This document shows, piece after piece, positions 34,430 to 43,532 of a DNA stretch of 64,000 nucleotides. The DNA comes from Chryseolinea lacunae (GTDB lineage: Bacteria; Bacteroidota; Bacteroidia; Cytophagales; Cyclobacteriaceae): positions 558,001-622,000 of the forward strand of contig NZ_JAERRB010000001.1 in the NCBI RefSeq assembly GCF_016735595.1, written 5' to 3'. How positions within the stretch are numbered: the first letter of the stretch is position 1; each line of letters starts with the position of its first letter. The position numbers were made by a program, and so were the translations under genes. Below the pieces are notes generated by a model, which was not told the DNA's origin, did no database searches, and saw only the letters and a list, made by a program, of their open reading frames with translations.

Positions 34430-36445
34430 TTATTTGTTGACACGGGCCGGAAGGAAAATGATCGCATCGGCCACCACCACGCCGTTGGCACCGCGTGTTG
34501 AAATTTCAGCCGAAGCATTCTTACCCTTTGCCAGCGTATAGTCGCCCAGCGACACCCACTCACCCGAAGTCTGCCCTTCCACAATAATGTCGGACGACTT
34601 CACCACAATTTCTTTTTTGTTTTTTCCGTCGTTCACCGTCACCAGTGTTTGAGACGATAGCCCCGTCACTTTGGGAAAATACGCATAGGCCGTGTAGACA
34701 CCTTGCTTCGGAATGTCGGGAACAAAACGCACCGTGCTTTCCGGCGCGGAGGACGTGGCGTCCAATCGAAGGAACGAAGGGCCGTAGCCACCTTTGGCTT
34801 CCGACGTCCATGATCCTCTTTTCGTTATGCTCGCGGCATCGTCGTTGTCGACAAGCACGTCCATGATGGTGCCGTCGGCAAGGGGATTTGTTTTTAGTTG
34901 TTGCTGAAGTTTTGCCACGTCAATGGCCTGAATGTCCGTCTTGCCGTCGATGGCCATCACCGCCGCCACTGCCGACGATTGTGCGAGCACCATAAACACG
35001 GGCTCCATGCGAATGGAACCATAGGCAATGTGAGTTGCCGACAAGCACACGGGCACAAACAGATTTCCACAGTGCTCGGGTTTTGGAACAATGGAGCCAT
35101 AGGCAATTGGATACGGACCAAAGCCACCCACTTCCACATTGCCTTCATTTTTCACCATGCCATTTGCCACCACGCGCTGACAGTTGTGCGAGTCCATGGT
35201 GTAGGCCGCCATTCCCACGCCATCCTGAACCACCACTTTGCCCTGGCAGTTTGCCTGGTGCATCACATAGCTGCCCACCATCCTGCGGGCTTCGCGCACG
35301 TAGAGTTGGGGTGACCAGTTTCCGTGATCCGTATATTCGTCTTTGGGATAGCCATACTTCAACATTTCCGTACGCAACTCGGCCGGCACACGCGAATCGT
35401 GTCCATAAAAATAAAGCAGTCCTTTGGTGTAGTCTTCATGCGCACGCACAATGGCATCGCGTCGTGCGTAGGTTGCCTCCGGATAGTCGTGGTTCGCACC
35501 AATCATGTCTGTCGAAAAACCGCCGCGGTTGTTGATGTCCGTTTTTTGGTTCGGCATGCGGCTCACGATAAAATAATCGTTGAGTGTTCGCTTCTGCGGT
35601 GTAGCCGCAAAAAGGCGGAGCAAAAGTTCATAGCGTGTTGAATCGTAGCCCTGCGGTTTGGTGATGGCCACCTGGTTGGCGGGGTTGGTAGAAAGACATA
35701 TGCGATAGTTGTAGGCTTGCACCGACTTGTCGCCGGAACCGATGGGCGCCAGCGTGGCATTGCTGATGCCCCACAACAATCCGCTCTCGGGCTTGCCCAG
35801 TGTTTTATAGGGATCGATTCCTCCGGGAAACTGATGTCCCTCGTGCACTTGCACACCGTTAATGGTCTCGTCGAAGTCTGCATTGGCTTCTCTTCCCACG
35901 GCATACTGCACGCCGGCTTTGGCCATGAGGTCGCCTTCATAGCCGCAGTCCATAAACATTTTTGCTTCAATGATGGTGTTGGGCAGGCCTGGGTTGGCCG
36001 CGTTCTCCAGCACAATGGCCGTGATGCGATTGCCTTCCTTGCGCACGTCCTTCACCCGGCTTTCATAGAGCACCTTAAATTTACCGCGCGCCACATAGCC
36101 TTTAAAAATGTCTTCGGCCACGTGCGGCTCAAATGTCCATTGTTCAAACTTGCCATAGTGGTTTCCCACACGGCGATAAAAATCGCGGGCAAGTCCGGTG
36201 ATAGCATATTTGTTTCCGATGTCGGTGAACCCCAGACCGCCCGAACTCATCCCACCCAGGTGTTTACCGGGCTCAATGAGCAACGCCGTCTTTCCCAGCT
36301 TTTGCGCTGTGTAGGCAGCGATCACACCGGCCGATGTTCCGCCGTAAATGCAAACGTCGACCTTGATTTTGTTTTGAGCAATCACGGTGCAGGACACAAC
36401 CAGGACCAAACCGATCGCGCGGAAGAGAGTTTTGATAAGCATCAT
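34430..36445 (-). CDS. FAD-dependent oxidoreductase with golvesin-like C-terminal domain (PUL2)
   Basis: 671-aa exported protein. A signal peptide (TLFRAIGLVLVVSCTVIAQ) precedes the FAD motif VDVCIYGGTSAGVIAAYTAQ and HLGGMSSGGLGFTD. The catalytic part runs to about 520. The last about 130 residues form a beta-rich domain (STVRFVPDIPKQGVYTAYAY, EWVSLGDYTLAKGKNASAEI) like the golvesin/xanthan-lyase C-terminal carbohydrate-binding module. The start is the ATG at 36445; an upstream frame opens earlier but lacks a signal. It lies 109 bases after susD. Confidence 0.88.
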   Translation of the reverse strand: MMLIKTLFRAIGLVLVVSCTVIAQNKIKVDVCIYGGTSAGVIAAYTAQKLGKTALLIEPGKHLGGMSSGGLGFTDIGNKYAITGLARDFYRRVGNHYGKFEQWTFEPHVAEDIFKGYVARGKFKVLYESRVKDVRKEGNRITAIVLENAANPGLPNTIIEAKMFMDCGYEGDLMAKAGVQYAVGREANADFDETINGVQVHEGHQFPGGIDPYKTLGKPESGLLWGISNATLAPIGSGDKSVQAYNYRICLSTNPANQVAITKPQGYDSTRYELLLRLFAATPQKRTLNDYFIVSRMPNQKTDINNRGGFSTDMIGANHDYPEATYARRDAIVRAHEDYTKGLLYFYGHDSRVPAELRTEMLKYGYPKDEYTDHGNWSPQLYVREARRMVGSYVMHQANCQGKVVVQDGVGMAAYTMDSHNCQRVVANGMVKNEGNVEVGGFGPYPIAYGSIVPKPEHCGNLFVPVCLSATHIAYGSIRMEPVFMVLAQSSAVAAVMAIDGKTDIQAIDVAKLQQQLKTNPLADGTIMDVLVDNDDAASITKRGSWTSEAKGGYGPSFLRLDATSSAPESTVRFVPDIPKQGVYTAYAYFPKVTGLSSQTLVTVNDGKNKKEIVVKSSDIIVEGQTSGEWVSLGDYTLAKGKNASAEISTRGANGVVVADAIIFLPARVNK

Positions 36446-36554
36446 AAAAGTTTTTGTTGAATGTGTGTGCGATGAGCGGCGCATCGGCTTCCTATGACCT
36501 AAGCCTTTGCGCACACCTCATCTACCCAACTGTTTCGCTACTGTAATCTACGAA

Positions 36555-37997
36555 TTAATATCCCGGGTTTTGATCCTTTGCCGGATCAAGTGCCTTGTTG
36601 TAAAGCAACTCCGAGTTTGGAATCGGCCACAGCATGTGTTTGTCGGCCACATCAATGTTCTTCACTTCCTTGATGCGCTGCTTGGCAATGCCCAGTCGTT
36701 TCAGGTCGAGCCATCGCTTGGCTTCATACATGGTTTCAAAGCCACGCTCTTCCACCACCTTGTCGACAAACGTTGTGGCATCAAAATCACCAATAGAAAA
36801 GTCGACCGGCGATGCGGCATTGGCATTGTAGCCGTAGGCTCTGCGATGCACTTTGTTCAAGCTTTCCACAGCCTCCGAGGTAGGCCCACCGTTGGCACGG
36901 CTGGCCGCTTCGGCATGGAACAACAAGACGTCGGCATAACGATACCAGGGAAAGTCGTTGCCTGCTCCCAGGTTGGTGGCAATGGGATCTCTGTATTTGC
37001 GATAGAGACATGTGTTGACGCCGAGACCCACATCCACATTGTAGAGAATGTGTGCCTTGCGAAGATCCTTCTTGTCCCAGTTTTTGATGACTGGATTGGA
37101 TACCGAATCGGTATACTGTGCATACACACCGCCGGGACCGTAATACTTATACTGCGCCGTGGACCGGTGGGCATAGTTGACCAACCCAAACCCTTGCTGA
37201 CGTGAATATTTGAAATAGAAAACTTCTTCCGAAGTAGACACCACTTCGGGTCCGTAGATCTTCTGAAAGTCTTCCGACGTCGACACCGCTACCAGATCAT
37301 ATTTTCCGGAAGCAATTACTTCGGCCGCCTTGGCACGCGAATCTTCCCAGCGCTCCAACGTCAGGTATACTTCCGACAAAAGTGTTTTGGCTGCCCATTT
37401 GGTCGGCTTGCCCGGTTGTGCCGCCAGGTCGGGAAGTGTGCTCTCGGCTTCGAGGGCATCTTTCACGATCTGTTCATAAATTTCCTGCACGCTGGCACGG
37501 GGAACGTTTTGTTCCGTCATGTTCAGCTCGGTGCGAAGGGGCACGCCGTTCCAGTTGCGCACCATGGCGAAATAGATGAGGGCGCGCAAATATTTGGCTT
37601 CCCCCACAAAGGCAGCTGCGGCCTGCGCCGAAATCTCCTTGCCGTTGGGCACGTTCTTGATCACAATGTTGGCATTGCGAATGGATTGATAAAAGTTATC
37701 CCAGATGGTGCTCACACGGCTGATGTTTGTGTTGTCAAGCCCCTGATACAAACTCACGGGCGTCTGACTGCCCCGCGAGTTGCCATAGTCGGCCAAGCCT
37801 TCCAATTGCGCCGGATAGTTTATTCCCAACGCGTTGTCTACACGCATGGGGCCATAGATGGCGTTCACGGCAGCGGCCGCTTCGTCGGGCGTGTTGTAGA
37901 AGAATTCGGCAGAGAGCGATTTCGGTTTTTCTTCCAGCACATCGCTGCAACCTGCGGCGAGCGTGGCGGTGAAAAGGAAAAGATATATTTTTTTCAT
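36555..37997 (-). CDS. SusD/RagB-like glycan-binding lipoprotein (PUL2)
   Basis: 480-aa lipoprotein. The signal MKKIYLFLFTATLAAGC ends in the lipobox Cys. The SusD-like N-terminus (FYNTPDEAAAAVNAIYGPMR) and C-terminal RagB/SusD domain (WYRYADVLLFHAEAASRANG; YEAKRWLDLKRLGIAK) are intact. It partners the SusC encoded 29 bases upstream. It is shorter than the other two SusD proteins of this window (520 and 558 aa). Confidence 0.95.
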   Translation of the reverse strand: MKKIYLFLFTATLAAGCSDVLEEKPKSLSAEFFYNTPDEAAAAVNAIYGPMRVDNALGINYPAQLEGLADYGNSRGSQTPVSLYQGLDNTNISRVSTIWDNFYQSIRNANIVIKNVPNGKEISAQAAAAFVGEAKYLRALIYFAMVRNWNGVPLRTELNMTEQNVPRASVQEIYEQIVKDALEAESTLPDLAAQPGKPTKWAAKTLLSEVYLTLERWEDSRAKAAEVIASGKYDLVAVSTSEDFQKIYGPEVVSTSEEVFYFKYSRQQGFGLVNYAHRSTAQYKYYGPGGVYAQYTDSVSNPVIKNWDKKDLRKAHILYNVDVGLGVNTCLYRKYRDPIATNLGAGNDFPWYRYADVLLFHAEAASRANGGPTSEAVESLNKVHRRAYGYNANAASPVDFSIGDFDATTFVDKVVEERGFETMYEAKRWLDLKRLGIAKQRIKEVKNIDVADKHMLWPIPNSELLYNKALDPAKDQNPGY

Positions 37998-38026
37998 ACT
38001 GAATTTCGTTTAGTTGGTGTACACAA

Positions 38027-41000
38027 TCAGAACCCGAGACGCAACCCTACAGTCATTGTCTTTGCCGTCGGGTAGCTATAGTGATCGATGCCCAGGCGGA
38101 TCGAATTGGCGCTGCCATACGAGTTGATTTCCGGATCATACCACGAGTAGCCTGTGATGGTGATCAGGTTTTGGCCGCTCACATACAGCTGGGCCTTGCG
38201 CAACCAGTTCAACTCCAACGCCGACACCGGCAGGTTGTAGCTCAACTGAATGTTCTTGAACCGAACGTAGGACCCGTCTTCCACAAACCGGTTCGACACC
38301 TGTGTTTGTGTGCTACGGCTGATGACCGGATATTTTGCGTTCGGGTTCTCGGGCGTCCAGTGATTTTCATAAACGTCGCGGGGCATGTTCAGGGCCTGAC
38401 CATAGTCAAGCGTCTGGTTCACGGCGCTCACGTTAAAGATGTCGTTGCCTTGCGAGCCCTGGATGAAAATATTGAGTTCGAAATTTTTGTAGGCCATCGT
38501 GGAGTTGAACCCGAAGATGAATTTGGGGTTCGGGTTTCCGATGATGCGTTTGTCGCCGATGTCGCGGGTGTTGTTGCCGTTGTAGTCTTCGTACACAATT
38601 TTACCCTTGTCATCATAACCTTTCTCGATGTAGCCAAAGAACGATCCGATGGGTTCGCCTTCGCGAAGAATGTTCACGTTGTCGTTGATCACCGAGATAT
38701 CGATGGCATCGCCCAACACGTCGTTGCCGCCGTAGAGTTTCACCACTTTGTTCCGGTTAATCGAAACGTTTGCCGACAAGTCCCAACGAAAAGGTCCGTC
38801 AAGCGCCACGCCACTCAGGGCCAGCTCCACACCTTTGTTTTGAATCTTGCCGATGTTCTGAATGGTGTAGCCATAACCCAGTGAAGAAGGAAGCGGCACC
38901 GTGTTCAGCAAATCGCGTGTATTCTTCACATAATAGTCGGCCGAGAAGTTGAGGCGATTCTCGAAGAGGCCGAGTTCCAATCCTACGTCGGTCTGCGCGG
39001 TGGTCTCCCACTTTAAGGGTCCAGCCAAACGCTTGTCGGGCGCGTAGTAGGTGGTGAGTGCATCACCAAACACCACTTTGCCGGACACCAGTTGATTCAG
39101 GGTTTGATAGGGCGAGATCGCCGTGCTTCCGGTTTCACCATAGCCCACGCGCAGCTTCAGGTTTGAGATGACGCGGATGTTTTGCATAAATTCTTCTTCC
39201 GACACACGCCAGGCCAGCGAAGCCGAAGGGAATTTTCCCCACTTCTGACCTTCTGTGTAGCGCGACGATCCGTCGGCACGAAAGCTCACCGTGGCCAGAT
39301 ATTTTCCGTTGTAACCATAGTTAACACGGGCCAGGTAAGACAAGAGCGACCATTCGTTGAACGACGAACTGGGAACCCCTTGCGTAGCCGCCGCACCAAT
39401 GTCGAACGACTCCTGCACATCGCTCACAAACCCGCTGCCCGAAGCATTGAGCGTGGTAGCCTTGTAGTTCTGGTACGTGAAACCCGCCACAGCCGACAGC
39501 GAATGTTTGTCGAACTCCTTCACATAGCTGATGGTGTTTTCGTTCAGCACGCTGTTGGTTTGGGTGGTGTTCACAAAAGCCGAACCGGTGGAGTTCACAA
39601 ATTTTTTGGTGGTGTAGCCATCGTTGCGATCGTCGGTGTTCTCGATACCGCCCGAAATTTTTATGGACAGACCTTCCAGAACCTTATAGGTCACCGCGCC
39701 ATTGGCCAGCACCTTGTTGGAGCGGATGAAGTCCGATTGTTGTTCGATGTAGTTCAGCGGATTGGTGATCACGTTCGATCCCCACGCATAGGCTGTAGAC
39801 AAGTTGGTGTAGGTGCCATCGGCGTTGTAGGGCGTCATGGTTGGATAGCCCGAGAGCATGGCCGAGATGAGCGAACCTCCGCGATTTCCAAAGCCCGAGT
39901 TTTTGCGATCGGAATCGATGCGGCTCAAAATGGTGCTGAGGTCGAACTTGAATTTTTTGCTGATGTCGGTACTGATGTTTGCCCGCAGCGAGTTGCGCAC
40001 ATAGTTGCTACCAATGATGATGCCGGCCTGGTTGAAGTTGCTTCCCGAGATGGAGAACCGCGTCTTGTCACCGCCACCGCTCACGCTGAGCGAATGGTTT
40101 TGGATGGGCGCTGTTTGCAAGGCTACATCCTGCCAGTCGGTTCCTTTGCCAAAACCGTTGATCTGATCCTGGGTGAAGTGCGGGGCCAGGCCATCGTTGG
40201 CGGCTTGTTCGTTATAAAATTTTGCATACTCGGTGGCATCCATCATTTCAATTTTCTTGCGGATGGTTTGCACGCCATAGTAGCCGTCATAGTCCACTGT
40301 GGTTTTGCCCGACTTGCCACGCTTGGTGGTGATGAGCACCACGCCGTTGGCACCGCGCGATCCATAGATGGCCGTAGCCGATGCGTCTTTCAGAATTTCG
40401 ATCGATTCGATGTCGGCATTGTTGAGCAGTGTCGGGTTGCCCGAATAGGGAAAGCCGTCGACAACATAGAGCGGTTCGTTGCTGCCATACACGGAGTTTG
40501 TTCCCCGCACGCGCACACTCACCGCAGCACCAGGAGCGCCGGTGTTCTGTGAAATCTGCACACCGGTTGCTCTGCCCGCCAGCGACTGCATCATGTTTGT
40601 TGACGGGTAAGCATTCAACTCATCGCCTTTCACCGACGAGATAGAACCCGTAACATCCGACTTCTTCACTTCACCATAACCCACCACTACCACTTCGGCC
40701 AGCGATGTCACGTCGGGCATCATCTGCACTTTCACATCGGTGCGTTGCCCAATGGCGACTTCCTGTGTGAGAAACCCGATGAATGAAAACACAAGTACAG
40801 CCGTTTCGTCTGTCACTGCCAGCGAATATTTTCCTTCCGCGTCTGATGTTGTTCCGAATGAACTTCCTTTCACCAGAATGTTCACGCCGGGCAACGGCTG
40901 ATCGAGGTCGTCGGTGACGGTGCCCGTGATCTGCAATTCCAGCGTGTGGGGTGTGTTGGGAATCGATTCGGTTTCTTCGAGCGCACTGCGCTGCGGTTTG

Positions 41001-41350
41001 GTGAGCACAATCTGGTTGCCTTCCAGTTCGAAGCGAACTTCGAGAGGGTCCAGAATTTTCTTCAGCACGTCGGCAAGCCGCTCGTCGGTGAAGGAAACGT
41101 TTATTTTTGCCTGCCCGGAAAAGATGCGGGGCTGATACAAAAATTTAACATCGGATACCTTTTCAATTTTTTGCAGGGCCTCGCGGATGGTGAGGTTCTC
41201 GATGCGGAGGGAAACCTTCTTCTCGAGAATTTGCGCATTCGACTCTCCTGCATGGGCCATGCTCAGGAAGAGGAATAGGGAAAGAAAATAGATAAATGAA
41301 GCCCTCATAATGAACAATAGCTGTCCATGAACATATCGTTCTTTTTTCAT
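38027..41350 (-). CDS. SusC/RagA-like TonB-dependent receptor with STN domain (PUL2)
   Basis: 1107-aa receptor. Order: signal (IYFLSLFLFLSMAHA); STN domain at about 48-105 (IREALQKIEKVSDVKFLYQP; DVLKKILDPLEVRFELEGN); CarboxypepD_reg-like domain (LPGVNILVKGSSFGTTSDAE); TonB box and plug (VVVGYGEVKKSDVTGSISSV, LYVVDGFPYSG, GSRGANGVVLITTKRGK); barrel ending GLRLGF. The STN domain and the adjacent fecR-sigma pair show it is a transducing receptor. I use the ATG at 41350; an ATG at 41308 right before the hydrophobic core is also plausible. Confidence 0.95.
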   Translation of the reverse strand: MKKERYVHGQLLFIMRASFIYFLSLFLFLSMAHAGESNAQILEKKVSLRIENLTIREALQKIEKVSDVKFLYQPRIFSGQAKINVSFTDERLADVLKKILDPLEVRFELEGNQIVLTKPQRSALEETESIPNTPHTLELQITGTVTDDLDQPLPGVNILVKGSSFGTTSDAEGKYSLAVTDETAVLVFSFIGFLTQEVAIGQRTDVKVQMMPDVTSLAEVVVVGYGEVKKSDVTGSISSVKGDELNAYPSTNMMQSLAGRATGVQISQNTGAPGAAVSVRVRGTNSVYGSNEPLYVVDGFPYSGNPTLLNNADIESIEILKDASATAIYGSRGANGVVLITTKRGKSGKTTVDYDGYYGVQTIRKKIEMMDATEYAKFYNEQAANDGLAPHFTQDQINGFGKGTDWQDVALQTAPIQNHSLSVSGGGDKTRFSISGSNFNQAGIIIGSNYVRNSLRANISTDISKKFKFDLSTILSRIDSDRKNSGFGNRGGSLISAMLSGYPTMTPYNADGTYTNLSTAYAWGSNVITNPLNYIEQQSDFIRSNKVLANGAVTYKVLEGLSIKISGGIENTDDRNDGYTTKKFVNSTGSAFVNTTQTNSVLNENTISYVKEFDKHSLSAVAGFTYQNYKATTLNASGSGFVSDVQESFDIGAAATQGVPSSSFNEWSLLSYLARVNYGYNGKYLATVSFRADGSSRYTEGQKWGKFPSASLAWRVSEEEFMQNIRVISNLKLRVGYGETGSTAISPYQTLNQLVSGKVVFGDALTTYYAPDKRLAGPLKWETTAQTDVGLELGLFENRLNFSADYYVKNTRDLLNTVPLPSSLGYGYTIQNIGKIQNKGVELALSGVALDGPFRWDLSANVSINRNKVVKLYGGNDVLGDAIDISVINDNVNILREGEPIGSFFGYIEKGYDDKGKIVYEDYNGNNTRDIGDKRIIGNPNPKFIFGFNSTMAYKNFELNIFIQGSQGNDIFNVSAVNQTLDYGQALNMPRDVYENHWTPENPNAKYPVISRSTQTQVSNRFVEDGSYVRFKNIQLSYNLPVSALELNWLRKAQLYVSGQNLITITGYSWYDPEINSYGSANSIRLGIDHYSYPTAKTMTVGLRLGF

Positions 41351-41436
41351 ACTTTTGAAATGTTTTGTCTTGATGTGTTTACGACGGATAGACAATGCCT
41401 CTCTTCATCCCTGGGATGGCGAGGGAGGTCTTTTGA

Positions 41437-41472
41437 GCCGGTGGTGTTCGAGCACCATCGGCTTCTTTTTTT
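41437..41472 (+). terminator. Intrinsic terminator on the plus strand in the fecR-susC gap of PUL2
   Basis: Stem GCCGGTGGTG (41437-41446) pairs with CACCATCGGC (41453-41462) with one G-T pair and a 6-base loop, followed on the plus strand by TTCTTTTTTT. On the minus strand, where fecR and susC are read, the hairpin is not followed by T, so it does not serve them. A perfect TAnnTTTG box (TACTTTTG, 41350-41357) lies upstream on the plus strand. Together they would give an antisense RNA of about 110 nt across the susC leader. No plus-strand protein gene lies upstream that needs a terminator. Confidence 0.55.
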
Positions 41473-41531
41473 GATGTGTAGACTATGTTCTCATAGGCAA
41501 TTGATGTTTAGGCTTTGGTAAGGTTTTCAGG

Positions 41532-42623
41532 TTATGGATTGGCACATCCTTTTCCATAGATCACAATGTGCGAATCGATCACTTCATAGGTCGCGTTGAT
41601 GCCTTTGCAAATCAGCTTCAGTTTGTCGTGGAGCGACACGTCGGTGAGCGATGCATTGAGGTGGCAATTGGCCAACACCTGCTCGTCGTACACGATGTCA
41701 ACACCATAGGCTTCTTCTACCGCCCGGAACACTTCCGCGACGGGCGCATCGGCATATTCAAATTCCAGTTTCTCTACCGGGATGAGCACGGTTGGGTTTT
41801 CAACCAGTGACTTGGTCATCTTCATTTCGCGGCGTTCATACACCACTTGTTGGTTTGGGGTGAGGATCACGCCTTCCACGGCATCGCGGTCGGTGGCTGT
41901 GTCGCCGTGCTCTTTCAACACCGACACCTTTCCGGTTTTCACCTGCACCTTCACATCCTTTTCGCCGGCAAAGCTGCGCACGGTGAAACTTGTTCCCAAC
42001 ACACGCGTCACAATTTCGTTGGCATGCACCAGGAAAGGGCGTTCGGGGTCTTTGTGCACCTGAAAAAACGCTTCACCTTCCAGGTATACTTCACGCGATC
42101 CTTTTTCAAAATGAACGGGATATTCCAGTTTGCTCTGCGGCTGCAACACCACATAGCTTTTGTCTTCAAGCTGAATGGTGATGGGCAGTTTGGTGGCGTT
42201 GGTTTCCTGGCGCATGGCACCGCGACTCGCCAGTGGCGCAGCAGTGTCGGCCGCCGGATGGGCCAGCCACGACCAGGTCGCCCATCCAAAACCAACGATG
42301 GCCGCGATAACGGCCGCCCGGTTGTACCAGTGGCTCCAGAAACTCACGTGCCGGGCTTGCGGGCCTTTGAGCTGCGCCGTTTGCCGGATGCGTTGCCACA
42401 CCAAATCCTGCTTGCGCTGGTCGGGCATGTACTGACGCTCTTCAAGCACGGCGCGGATCATGAGTCGCGCTTCGTTTACTTCTTCTGCACAGTCGGGATT
42501 TTCCGCCATCCACGTTTTCCAAAACGCCTCCACCGACGGGTGTTCCTGCCCTGCCGTTACCCAAAGGATAAAGTCATCATCCGAAGCAAATTCCTCGGCC
42601 GTATATCCCCTATAATTTTTCAT
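41532..42623 (-). CDS. FecR family anti-sigma factor (PUL2)
   Basis: 363-aa protein. The N-terminal cytoplasmic part (YTAEEFASDDDFILWVTAGQ) is followed by a membrane helix at about 98-118 (AAVIAAIVGFGWATWSWLA), a FecR domain (VHFEKGSREVYLEGEAFFQV, VLGTSFTVRSFAGEKDVKVQ) and a C-terminal DUF4974-like domain (VFRAVEEAYGVDIVYDEQVL). It is the anti-sigma partner of the sigma factor encoded 199 bases upstream and receives the signal from the STN domain of SusC. Confidence 0.93.
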   Translation of the reverse strand: MKNYRGYTAEEFASDDDFILWVTAGQEHPSVEAFWKTWMAENPDCAEEVNEARLMIRAVLEERQYMPDQRKQDLVWQRIRQTAQLKGPQARHVSFWSHWYNRAAVIAAIVGFGWATWSWLAHPAADTAAPLASRGAMRQETNATKLPITIQLEDKSYVVLQPQSKLEYPVHFEKGSREVYLEGEAFFQVHKDPERPFLVHANEIVTRVLGTSFTVRSFAGEKDVKVQVKTGKVSVLKEHGDTATDRDAVEGVILTPNQQVVYERREMKMTKSLVENPTVLIPVEKLEFEYADAPVAEVFRAVEEAYGVDIVYDEQVLANCHLNASLTDVSLHDKLKLICKGINATYEVIDSHIVIYGKGCANP

Positions 42624-42822
42624 TTCCCGTAACTTTTAAGAATCGGATAAAACCTTTTCAAACGATTTTTCATACCCAAAAGCACGGTTTTTCAATTTTA
42701 ACTCACCGGACACAAAAAATATTTTCCGGAGGGATACCAATACCCCGAAAACAGCTTTCATCCCAATCCAGGCATGACCGGATTGGATGCGCACGTTGCA
42801 AAAAGGAGAATTCTTGGAGGTG

Positions 42823-43398
42823 TTAAGACAGCATGAGCAGGCACAGCGACAGCACGTACTTGGCATACTGTTTCAACTGGGTTACGCCACGTTGCACGAG
42901 GTTGCGGGCCGACTGTTCGTTCACATTCAGGATGGCACCAATGTCGTGGAAGGAAAGGCCGTCGTAGAAGCGCAAGACCAGCGCTTCATATTGCCGGGGA
43001 GATAGATCGTTCAGAAGTTTCTTGAGGCGACTGAGCTTCTGTGTGTGATGCTCCTCGTCGATGAGGTCCTGCTCGGAAGAAGGCAAGGATAACGAAAGGG
43101 CATCTTCCAGGTCCATGCCGTCGGGCATCGAAAAAGACTTTGATGTTTCGTTTCGCATCAGCCGCCGTTGCAACGAACGGTACAAATAGAAACGCACCGA
43201 TGTGGTGGCCGACAAACTTTCACGGAACCGCCACAGGTCTACAAAAAGATCGTGAATGCCATCCTGCAGGGGTGCATCGGCTGTGCCGATTTTTCTTCCA
43301 TAGTTATACAGGAGTTTGAAGTATCGTTCATACAACCAAGCCAGGGCCTCCTCGTCTCCACCGCGCATCGCATCCCAATACTTCAGCTCTATATCCAT
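42823..43398 (-). CDS. ECF-type RNA polymerase sigma-70 factor (PUL2)
   Basis: 191-aa sigma factor. Region 2 is at about 20-85 (PLQDGIHDLFVDLWRFRESL, RFYLYRSLQRRLMRNE). Region 4 is at about 130-180 (LSPRQYEALVLRFYDGLSFH, DIGAILNVNEQSARNLVQRG). The gene heads the PUL2 run sigma-fecR-susC-susD-FAD-FAD-MFS. It should direct PUL2 transcription once freed from FecR. Confidence 0.94.
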   Translation of the reverse strand: MDIELKYWDAMRGGDEEALAWLYERYFKLLYNYGRKIGTADAPLQDGIHDLFVDLWRFRESLSATTSVRFYLYRSLQRRLMRNETSKSFSMPDGMDLEDALSLSLPSSEQDLIDEEHHTQKLSRLKKLLNDLSPRQYEALVLRFYDGLSFHDIGAILNVNEQSARNLVQRGVTQLKQYAKYVLSLCLLMLS

Positions 43399-43532
43399 TC
43401 GTTGACCGGTTGTGAATTGCCCATTGATGCGGTCAAGTAAGGAAATTTATTTTACACAAACCAACCCCCTGTAAAAATTAAATCGTTTGAAACGGCTGAA
43501 AACACAACAAATGGTACACGACACTCTACACA

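Noticed and set aside
39182-40552. 456-codon open frame on the plus strand opposite PUL2 susC
   Set aside because: Same type of antisense shadow; the minus-strand gene is intact and recognisable.
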